Of a DNA stretch of 10,003 nucleotides, positions 4,905-10,003 are shown piece after piece; the first letter of the stretch is position 1; every line of letters begins with the position of its first letter. This stretch comes from Baffinella frigidus (lineage: Eukaryota > Cryptophyceae > Cryptomonadales > Baffinellaceae). A program made the position numbers and the translations under genes. The stretch lies in NCBI GenBank assembly GCA_026770585.1, contig MU647045.1:127656-137658 (forward strand), read 5' to 3'. The notes beneath the pieces were generated by a model. The model was not told the DNA's origin, did no database searches, and saw nothing but the letters and a program-made list of their open reading frames with translations.

Positions 4905-7068
4905 ATGTCGAACAAGGTGCGCTCCCTGTCTGCCCCGTCCCCCCTCCCTCGACCTTCTCACGACGCTCTGCCACCAGTTCCCAGAAAGAGCGGCGGCGAG
5001 GACGCTCTTGAGTTTGATTGCTGGTGCGGAACGAGGATGGTTTGTCGTTCCGACCCTTGGAATTTGCCCGTCCGTGTTTGCGCTGGCTTGCTCCAATGCT
5101 GACGAATCGCGCCCTCTCTGTGAGCAGAAGATCGACGGCCCGGCCATCGGCATCGACCTGGGCACCACCTACTCGTGCGTCGGCATCTGGCAGAACGAGC
5201 GCGCGGAGATCATCGCCAACGACCAGGGCAACCGCACCACCCCTTCGTGGGTTGCCTTCACCGACTCTGAGCGCCTCATCGGCGATGCCGCCAAGAACCA
5301 GGCCGCCATGAACCCGGAGAACACGGTGTTCGACGCGAAGCGCCTCATCGGCCGCAAAATGGACGATGCCGGCGTTGTCGACGACATGAAGCACTTCCCC
5401 TTCACCGTCAAGGGCAAGGAGGGCAACAAGCCGCATATCTACGTGCAGTTCAAGGGCGAGGAGAAGTCGTTCTCGCCCGAGGAGATCTCCTCGATGATCC
5501 TCACCAAGATGAAGGAGACCGCTGAGGCGTACCTCGGCAAGGACGTGAAGCACGCCGTGGTGACGGTGCCGGCCTACTTCAACGACTCGCAGCGCCAGGC
5601 CACCAAGGACGCCGGCCTCATCGCGGGCCTCAACGTGCTGCGCATCATCAACGAGCCGACCGCCGCGGCCATCGCTTACGGCCTCGAGAAGAAGGGCGCG
5701 GGCGAGCAGAACATCCTGATCTTCGACCTCGGCGGCGGGACGTTCGATGTGTCGATCCTGACCATCGACGACGGAATCTTCGAGGTGAAGGCGACGGCTG
5801 GCGACACTCACCTGGGTGGTGAGGACTTCGACAACCGCCTCGTGTCATACGTGCTCCAGGAGTTCAAGCGCAAGCACAAGAAGGACCCCTCCGACAACGC
5901 GCGCGCCCTCCGCCGCATCCGCACCGCGTGCGAGCGCGCCAAGCGCACCCTCTCCTCCGCGGCGCAGACCACCATCGAGGTCGACTCGGCGTTCGAGGGC
6001 ATCGACTTCTACACCAACATCACGCGCGCCAAGTTCGAGGAGCTCTGCGCGGACCTCTTCCGCTCCACCATGGACCCTGTCGACCGCTGCCTGCGGGACT
6101 CGAAGATCGCCAAGGGCGGCATCCACGAGATCGTGCTCGTCGGTGGCTCCACGCGCATCCCCAAGGTGCAGTCGCTCCTCCAGGACTTCTTCAACGGCAA
6201 GGAGCTCAACAAGTCGATCAACCCCGACGAGGCTGTGGCGTACGGCGCGGCCGTGCAGGCTGCTATCCTCGCCGGCGTCGACTCGGAGAAGACGCAGGAC
6301 CTGCTCCTGCTCGACGTGGCGCCGCTGTCGCTCGGCATCGAGACGGCGGGCGGCGTCATGACGAAGCTCATCGAGCGCAACACCACCATCCCGTGCAAGA
6401 AGTCGCAGGTGTTCTCGACGTACGCGGACAACCAGCCGGGCGTGCTCATCCAGGTGTACGAGGGCGAGCGCCAGATGACCAAGGACAACAACATCCTCGG
6501 GAAGTTCCAGCTTGATGGGATCCCGCCGGCGCCGCGCGGCGTGCCGCAGATCGAGGTGTCGTTCGATTTGGACGCCAACGGCATCATGAACGTGGCGGCC
6601 GCGGACAAGTCGACGGGCAAGTCCAACAAGATCACCATCACCAACGACAAGGGGCGCCTCTCGCAGGACGACATTGAGCGCATGGTCAAGGAGGCGGAGC
6701 GCTTCAAGGAGGAGGACGATCGCGCGCGCAAGAAGATCGACGCCAAGAACGCGCTCGAGAACTACGCCTACTCGCTCAAGAACACGATGCAGGACGAGAA
6801 GGTCGCGGGCAAGATCGACGAGGCCGACAAGTCTTCCCTCGAGGCGGGCATCAAGGAGACCATCGAGTGGCTCGAGGCCAACCAGAACGCCGAGGTCGAG
6901 GAGTTCGAGGCCAAGCAGAAGGCCCTCGAGGCCACCGCGATGCCGATCATGACCAAGATGTACCAGGGCGGCGACGAGGGCGGCGCGCCCGGCGGCATGC
7001 CGGACATGGGCGGCGCGCCCCCCGCCTCGGGCGGCGCTGGCGGCCCCCACATCGAGGAGGTCGACTAA
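4905..7068 (+). CDS. HSP70: Cytosolic HSP70 chaperone, right copy (two exons)
   Basis: Encodes the same predicted 650-residue protein as the minus-strand copy; the three base differences found in exon 2 are silent (ATC/ATT, TCA/TCG, GTC/GTT). Exon 1 is 4905-4916 (ATGTCGAACAAG, M-S-N-K), the intron is 4917-5127, and exon 2 is 5128-7068 ending in EEVD and TAA. The frame stays open upstream of exon 2 as far as 4801, but that extension starts at GTG, has no resemblance to HSP70 and is not shared with the sister gene. The spliced start is therefore preferred. A kinked basic stretch KRKHKKD (252-258) and the tail [15 protein letters not shown] are typical of eukaryotic cytosolic members. No mitochondrial, plastid or ER targeting sequence and no KDEL-type signal is seen. 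The gene is divergent from its twin, with its own intron sequence and promoter half, so expression may differ although the product does not. Confidence 0.93.
4917..5127 (+). other. Intron of right HSP70 copy
   Basis: 211 bp. The donor is AAG|GTGCGC at 4917; the acceptor is TGTGAGCAG|AAG ending at 5127. A CTGAC branch-point-like motif lies at 5099-5103, with its A 25 nt upstream of the intron end. The donor position, branch motif and GAGCAG tandem acceptor all match the sister gene, which is strong evidence that this intron is real. The interior is diverged, except for the blocks at 5004-5036 and 5062-5091. Confidence 0.86.
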
Positions 7069-7146
7069 GCGACTCTCCTGTGATGATTTCGCGGGCTGAT
7101 GACTCGCTGAAACTAACGCTTTAAATACATCTCTGTTAATCAACTT
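5121..7146 (+). repeat. Right arm of 2-kb inverted repeat
   Basis: Partner of 2273-4298. The inner edge falls 7 bases before exon 2, inside the acceptor (TGAGCAG). The outer edge falls about 78 bases past the stop codon at CAACTT. The non-repeated spacer between the arms is 822 bp (4299-5120). Confidence 0.97.
7069..7146 (+). other. 3' untranslated/flank segment conserved in both copies
   Basis: The 78 bp after the TAA are identical to the 78 bp downstream of the left copy (2273-2350). They include CTTTAAATACATCTCTGTTA. No AATAAA or TGTAA polyadenylation signal is visible, so the poly(A) site cannot be placed. Confidence 0.5.
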
Positions 7147-7196
7147 GATCCTGAGTCTCGCGCGCGCGTGCATCGCTCCTTGCTGCTCGCTTCTGA
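7147..7196. repeat. Diverged outer extension of the HSP70 inverted repeat, right
   Basis: Counterpart of 2225-2272: GTCTCGCGCGCGCGTGC then ATCGCTCCTTGCTGCTCGC. It ends where the first palindromic element of the right array begins (TACAGG at 7197), so the duplicated unit reached at least this far. Confidence 0.65.
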
Positions 7197-7266
7197 TACA
7201 GGGGTACCTCGCTCATAAGAAATCGCGCGCCCCCCAGAACCACCTATGGGGGGCCAGTTTCTTAGT
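7197..7266. repeat. Family 1 element, truncated right arm
   Basis: Left arm intact (TACAGGGGTACCTCGCTC, CATAAGAAATCGCGCG). The core is shortened (CCAGAACCACCTATGG) and the right arm stops at CAGTTTCTTAGTA, where the next element starts. Confidence 0.75.
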
Positions 7267-7354
7267 ACAGGGTTACCTCGCTCATAAGAAACCGCCCCCC
7301 ACTAGGACCATGCCTAGGGGGTTGGGCGTTTCTTATGAGCGAGGTACCCCTGTA
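7266..7354. repeat. Family 1 element, shortened core
   Basis: 89 bp: left TACAGGGTTACCTCGCTC, right GAGCGAGGTACCCCTGTA. The core is reduced to CTAGGACCATGCCTAGG, so about 30 bases are missing relative to full copies. Confidence 0.8.
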
Positions 7355-7495
7355 GGGCCCTAGTAGCAAGGACGCGCCTAGGATCTCAGGTTGTTTGGAC
7401 CTCGCCCCTTGAGGGATTGCCTATCATAGGGGTCCTCGCTCAACAGGAGCCGCGCCCCCTCCTAGAACCTCTGAAGGTCTATCGTGGACAAGGCC
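7355..7495. repeat. Degenerate repeat remnants
   Basis: TAGGGGTCCTCGCTCAACAGG followed by GAGCCGCGCCCCCTCCTAG (7434-7465 in outline) matches the left arm of the divergent subtype at 1186-1320, and TCTATCGTGGACAAGGCC resembles its core in reverse. The first 80 bases (CCCTAGTAGCAAGGACGCG onward) are not classifiable. Confidence 0.5.
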
Positions 7496-7621
7496 TACAG
7501 GGGTACCTCGCTCATAAGAAAGAGCCCCCCCCCTAGCTAGGACCACCATAGGGCTGTAGGGGTAGGCCTACTGTAGGGTCCTAGGGGAGGGGTGGTTTCT
7601 TATGAGCGAGGTACTCCTGTA
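7496..7621 (+). repeat. Palindromic element family 1, complete
   Basis: 126 bp. The left C run is followed by CTAGCTAGGACCACC, a CTAG duplication also seen in the copies at 7935 and 8580. The right end is GAGCGAGGTACTCCTGTA. Confidence 0.88.
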
Positions 7622-7671
7622 CTGTAGGGTCCTAGGGGAGTGCGCCTCCTGATGAGCGAGGTACCCCTGTA
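7622..7671 (+). repeat. 50-bp half-element
   Basis: CTGTAGGGTCCTAGGGGAG, then GCGCCTCCTGATGAGCGAGG and TACCCCTGTA. It is the right half of an element attached directly to the end of a complete copy. An almost identical half-element occupies 8876-8925 in the same relation to its neighbour. Confidence 0.8.
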
Positions 7672-7675
7672 CATG

Positions 7676-7796
7676 TACAGGGGTACCTCGCTCATAAGAA
7701 ACGCCCACCCCCCTAGGACCACCGTAGGGCCCTAGGCATAGCCCTACTGTAGGGTCCTAGGAGGAGGCGGTTTCTTATGAGCGAGGTACCCTTGTA
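7676..7796 (+). repeat. Palindromic element family 1, complete
   Basis: 121 bp. It is separated from the preceding half-element by the palindromic junction CCTGTACATGTACAGG. Typical arms (CATAAGAAACGCCC and GGCGGTTTCTTATGAG) and common core orientation. The right end is TACCCTTGTA. Confidence 0.9.
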
Positions 7797-7898
7797 CAGG
7801 ATATCCTTGAATACAAGAACCCGCACTCCCCCAAGGATCACAGCAGGGTCCTAGAGACAGGCCTACAGTTGGCTCAAGAGGCGTGCGGGTTCTTGTTC
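7795..7898. repeat. Element of the AATACAAG arm subtype
   Basis: The arms carry ACAAGAACCCGCAC (7813-7826) and its exact reverse complement (7883-7896), not the usual CATAAGAAACCGCC. The core is worn: AAGGATCACAGCAGGGTCC then GACAGGCCTACAG. Related single arms occur near 415-435 (GGTTCTTGTATTCGAGG) and 9514-9535 (GGGTCTTGCATTCG). Confidence 0.7.
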
Positions 7899-7934
7899 AG
7901 GGGTTGCTCGAAATTAAGAAAACGCGTCACCCCT
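7899..7934. repeat. Single arm, AAATTAAG subtype
   Basis: TTGCTCGAAATTAAGAAAAC then GCGTCACCCCT. This resembles a left arm with AAATTAAG replacing CTCATAAG. Its complement appears as a lone right arm at about 8934-8955 (GCGTGTTCTTAATTTCGAGG). Confidence 0.55.
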
Positions 7935-8060
7935 GCAGGGGTACCTCGCTCATGAGAAAACGCCCCCCCCCCCCAGCTAGGACCACCATAGGGCCCTAGG
8001 CGTAGGTCTACTGTAGGGTCCTAGGAAGAAGCGGTTTCTTAGGAGCGAGGTACCCCTGTA
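7935..8060 (+). repeat. Palindromic element family 1, complete
   Basis: The left tip is GCAGGGGTACC in place of TACAGGGGTACC. Then comes CATGAGAAAACG, a run of 12 C, CAGCTAGGACCACC and the core. The right arm reads GCGGTTTCTTAGGAGCGAGG. Confidence 0.87.
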
Positions 8061-8096
8061 GGCTGGTCCTACGCTCCTAGGACACGCCCTACACTG

Positions 8097-8227
8097 TACA
8101 GGGGTTTCTCGCTCATGAGAAACTGCCCCCCCCCCTAGGACCCTGAAGTAGGGCCCTACATGTAGGCATAGGCCTACTGTAGGGACCTAGGGGGGGGGCG
8201 CTTTCTTATGAGCGAGATACCCCTGTA
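8097..8227 (+). repeat. Palindromic element family 1, complete, longer core
   Basis: 131 bp. The left arm has GGGTTTCTCGCTCATGAG. The core contains CCCTACATGTAGGCATAGG, about 10 bases longer than usual. The right end is GCGAGATACCCCTGTA. It shares TA at 8226-8227 with the next copy. Confidence 0.87.
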
Positions 8228-8346
8228 AAGGGGTACCTCGCTCATAAGAAACCGCCGCCCCCCTAGGACCACCATAGGGCCCTCGGCATGGTCCTACTGT
8301 AGGGTCCTAGGGGGGAGCGGTTTCTTGTGAGCGAGGTACCCCTGTA
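8226..8346 (+). repeat. Palindromic element family 1, complete
   Basis: 121 bp. The left tip is TAAAGGGGTACCTCGCTC (one change). The right arm reads GGTTTCTTGTGAGCGAGG. The core has CTCGGCATGGTCC for CTAGGCATAGGCC, a change shared with the copy at 8580-8707. Confidence 0.88.
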
Positions 8347-8375
8347 CTGTAGGGACCTAGGGGGGCGCAGTTTTT
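8347..8375 (+). repeat. Half-element interrupted by a family 2 copy
   Basis: CTGTAGGGACCTAGGGGGG then CGCAGTTTTT is the beginning of a half-element like 7622-7671, cut off where family 2 copy 2 begins. After that copy comes CCCCTGTG, a possible continuation of the same arm, so family 2 appears to have inserted into family 1. Confidence 0.6.
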
Positions 8376-8486
8376 TATCCCTTAAGTCGCCAGGCCGTCA
8401 AATTTGAGGGCCAAGAGGTCCTAGGCAGGTCCTACATGTAGGGCCCTACGGTAGGGCGTATGAGCCTACTGGCCACTTAAGGGATA
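8376..8486 (-). repeat. Palindromic element family 2, copy 2
   Basis: 111 bp with ends TATCCCTTAAGTCGCC and CTGGCCACTTAAGGGATA. The interior is in reverse order relative to copies 1 and 3: GTCAAATTTGAGGG comes first, and CCCTACGGTAGGGCG later. It has an extra GTCCTACATGTAGGG in the middle. Confidence 0.82.
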
Positions 8487-8530
8487 CCCCTGTGCTGTGG
8501 GACCCTACAATGCAGGGCGATGCGTGTCCT

Positions 8531-8579
8531 TACAGGGGTACCTCGATCATCAGAAACTGCGCCTCCCTAGCTAGGGCCC
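8531..8579 (+). repeat. Left half-element, family 1
   Basis: TACAGGGGTACCTCGATC then ATCAGAAACTGCGCC and CTAGCTAGGGCCC. The right half is absent; the next complete element starts immediately. Confidence 0.65.
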
Positions 8580-8707
8580 TACAGGGGTACCTCGCTCATA
8601 AGAAACCGCCCCCCCCCTCTAGCTAGGACCACCATAGGTCCCGAGGCATGGTCCCTACTGTAGGGTCCTAGGGGGGTTTGGTTTCTTATGAGCGAGGTAC
8701 CCCTGTA
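8580..8707 (+). repeat. Palindromic element family 1, complete
   Basis: 128 bp. CTCTAGCTAGGACCACC follows the C run; the core is CCCGAGGCATGGTCCC. The right arm reads TTTGGTTTCTTATGAGCGAG. It is followed by a 17-bp duplicate of its own tip (CGAGGTACCCCTGTAGG at 8711-8727). Confidence 0.88.
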
Positions 8708-8754
8708 GGCCGAGGTACCCCTGTAGGTCCTAGGGCCCTAGCTAGGTATTGGCC

Positions 8755-8875
8755 TACAGGGGTACCTCGCTCATAAGAAACTACAGCCCCTACGACCCTA
8801 GTAGGACTATGCCTAGGGCCCTGTGGTGATCGTAGGGGGGTGGGGGCGCTTTCTTATGAGCGAAGTACCCCTGTA
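8755..8875 (-). repeat. Palindromic element family 1, complete
   Basis: 121 bp in reverse core orientation (ACTATGCCTAGGGCCCTG). The left C run is disrupted (AAACTACAGCCCCTACGACC) while the right G run is kept, so the arms here do not pair well in the middle. Confidence 0.86.
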
Positions 8876-8925
8876 CTGTAGGGTCCTAGGAGGGTGCGCC
8901 TCCTTATGAGCGAGGTACCCCTGTA
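8876..8925 (+). repeat. 50-bp half-element
   Basis: Near-identical to 7622-7671 (differences near the G run and CTTATGAG for CTGATGAG). Like that copy it directly follows the TA of a complete element. Confidence 0.8.
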
Positions 8926-8955
8926 GGGGCGGTGCGTGTTCTTAATTTCGAGGTG

Positions 8956-9040
8956 TTACTGAACAGAGAGCGACCTTCATTATTTTTATCACGGTCGACA
9001 TGTATGCACCCCCACAGAGGCAATGTCTGAGCAGGGATCT
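8956..9040. other. Low-copy spacer
   Basis: Includes an AT-rich stretch (TTCATTATTTTTATCACGG) unlike the rest of the array. No ORF, tRNA or repeat match was seen. Confidence 0.4.
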
Positions 9041-9041
9041 C

Positions 9042-9162
9042 CACAGGGATACCTCGATTACAAGAAAACGTCACCCCCCTAGGACGACCACAGGGCCCTA
9101 GGCATAGCCCTACTGTAGGGTCCTACGGGGAGGCGTTTTCTTGTAATCGAGGTACCCCTGTA
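9042..9162 (+). repeat. Palindromic element, ATTACAAG arm subtype
   Basis: The left arm reads ACCTCGATTACAAGAAAACG, the right arm GCGTTTTCTTGTAATCGAGG. Both depart from the family consensus in the same way, so the palindrome is preserved. The core (CATAGCCCTACTGTAGGG) is the common one. Confidence 0.87.
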
Positions 9163-9369
9163 GAGGATCACGAGCGAGGTCATGCGCACGCCATAGGGTT
9201 TCCTGACACAAGAACCTGTGGGTATCTAGGCTAAGGCCGGGTCACGCTCTCGAGTAAATCCAGCGAAGACAGTTGGCCTCCTCGGGATTCGTGGAGCCTG
9301 TAGCGTTCACAGAACCCGCCCCCCCCCTAGGATGACCGTAGGGTCTTAGATAGGCCTGTTGCACCGCCC
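9163..9369. other. Low-copy subtelomeric spacer
   Basis: About 200 bp with only a partial core remnant (CCTAGGATGACCGTAGGG near 9328). I see no ORF with coding character and no RNA gene. Confidence 0.4.
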
Positions 9370-9510
9370 TACAGGGGTACCTCGCTCATAAGAAAGCCCT
9401 CCCCCTAGGACCATCTTAGGGCCCTAGGCAGAGGCCTACTGTAGGGTTGGCCTACTTTAGGGTCCTACATGTAGGGGGCGGCGCTTTCTTATGAGCGAGG
9501 TACCCCTGCA
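9370..9510 (+). repeat. Palindromic element family 1, duplicated core segment
   Basis: 141 bp. The core segment GGCCTACTGTAGGG is followed by GGCCTACTTTAGGG, a tandem repeat of 14 bases with one change, which explains the extra length. The right tip ends TACCCCTGCA. Confidence 0.87.
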
Positions 9511-9535
9511 CGAGGGTGCGGGGTCTTGCATTCGA

Positions 9536-9638
9536 TATCCCTGAAGTGCCCAGTAGGCTCAACCGCCCTACCGTAGGGCCCTAGGACCTGCCCAGGACCT
9601 CTTGGCGGTCAAATTTGACTGCCTCGCCACTAAGGGAT
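9536..9638 (+). repeat. Palindromic element family 2, copy 3
   Basis: 103 bp. It begins TATCCCTGAAGTGCCCAGTA and ends GCCACTAAGGGAT. The internal order CCTACCGTAGGGCCCTA, GGACCTCTTGG, GTCAAATTTGAC is the same as copy 1. It follows directly on a TTCTTGTATTCG-type single arm in copy 1 and a GTCTTGCATTCG arm here, so the two copies share their left neighbour. Confidence 0.82.
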
Positions 9639-9675
9639 GCACGGGTTACTCGCGAATAAGGACATGCACCGCCCC

Positions 9676-9796
9676 TACAGGGGTACCTCGCTCATAAGAA
9701 ACCAACCCCCCCTAGGACCCTACAGTAGGCCTATGCCCAGGGCCCTATGGTGGTCCTAGGGGGGTGGCGGTTTCTTATGAGCGAGGTACCCCTGCA
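9676..9796 (-). repeat. Palindromic element family 1, complete
   Basis: 121 bp, reverse core orientation (CCTACAGTAGGCCTATGCCC). Left arm CATAAGAAACCAACC, right arm GGTGGCGGTTTCTTATGAG. The right tip is TACCCCTGCA. Confidence 0.88.
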
Positions 9797-9897
9797 GGGG
9801 GATCCACGCTCCAAGGCCTAGCCCTACCGTAGGATCCTACATGTAGGCAGGAGCGTGTCCTTGGCGAGTAACCTCTGTACCCTGCCTCGGCCTGCTG
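9797..9897. repeat. Spacer with imperfect palindrome
   Basis: CCACGCTCCAAGGC (9803-9816) faces GGAGCGTGTCCTTGGCGAG (9850-9868), around CCTACCGTAGGATCCTACATGTAGG. It looks like a third, unassigned palindromic element or a strongly decayed copy. No coding potential. Confidence 0.45.
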
Positions 9898-9898
9898 A

Positions 9899-10003
9899 AC
9901 AGGGGTATCTCGCTCATGGGGGGGCGCCCCCCCCTAGGGGGGGGGGGTAGGACCATGCGGGGGGGGGGATGGTGCTCCTAGGGGGGGGGGCGGTTTCTTA
10001 TGA
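9899..10003 (-). repeat. Family 1 element with G/C homopolymers, cut by window end
   Basis: ACAGGGGTATCTCGCTCATG is followed by G and C runs (11 G at 9937-9947, 10 G at 9959-9968, 10 G at 9981-9990) and the arm GCGGTTTCTTATGA at the end. The core is collapsed. The long homopolymers make base-level accuracy doubtful here. Confidence 0.65.

Noticed and set aside
4801-5127. N-terminal extension of the right HSP70 copy from an upstream GTG
   Set aside because: The extension lacks an ATG at its start, has no targeting-peptide character, and is not shared by the twin. A conserved ATG-exon plus intron explains the region better.
2273-7146. Inverted pair as a pure assembly foldback
   Set aside because: A foldback artefact would copy the introns and flanks exactly. 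Here they differ strongly, and the promoter halves are distinct.
5845-7173. Open frame (442 codons) on the - strand antisense to the right HSP70 gene
   Set aside because: Same artefact as on the other arm; its sequence repeats that of the left antisense frame because the DNA is an inverted repeat.
7145-7363. 72-codon frame in the right array
   Set aside because: It encodes the same element arm twice (VQGYLAHKK) and has no independent coding signal.
231-10003. CRISPR array from the regular repeats
   Set aside because: Repeats are palindromic elements of about 120 bp with variable ends, in a eukaryotic subtelomere, without uniform spacers or cas genes.

Overview
The window is eukaryotic subtelomeric DNA from a GC-rich, intron-bearing microbe. 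It opens with plant-type TTTAGGG telomeric repeats. It carries two copies of a cytosolic HSP70 gene ending in EEVD, each with one short spliceosomal intron after a four-codon first exon. The telomere type and codon bias fit an alga or another protist (green algae, several stramenopiles and other algal groups use TTTAGGG). The sequence alone does not settle the lineage.

Layout. 1-226: telomeric repeats, perfect at first and then degenerating to TTTTAGG and TTTGTGG. 227-2219: an array of short palindromic repeats. 2351-7068: an island with two HSP70 genes in head-to-head (divergent) orientation, separated by a 382-bp, comparatively AT-rich region that must hold both promoters. 7197-10003: the same palindromic array resumes and runs off the window. 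No protein gene other than the two HSP70 copies is supported.

The HSP70 pair is a large inverted repeat. Arms 2273-4298 and 5121-7146 are 2026 bp each, collinear without gaps. I found three differences by reading them block by block, all silent third-position changes. Identity collapses abruptly at both ends of the arms, yet recognisable diverged homology continues into the introns on the inner side and about 50 bp on the outer side. The simplest reading is an old inverted duplication whose second exons and 3' UTRs were recently homogenised by gene conversion, while promoters and introns kept their differences. Both genes encode the same 650-residue chaperone, so any functional difference should lie in expression.

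The flanking arrays are built mainly from one family of roughly 120-bp near-palindromes with termini TACAGGGGTACCTCGCTC, arms rich in C or G runs and a CCTAGG-bounded core, present in about 20 recognisable copies. Neighbours often share a single TA, as expected if each inserted as a TA-targeting, non-autonomous terminal-inverted-repeat element (a MITE, possibly of Tc1/mariner type). A second family of about 105 bp, with TATCCCTTAAG ends and a GTCAAATTTGAC segment, occurs three times. No transposase gene is present.
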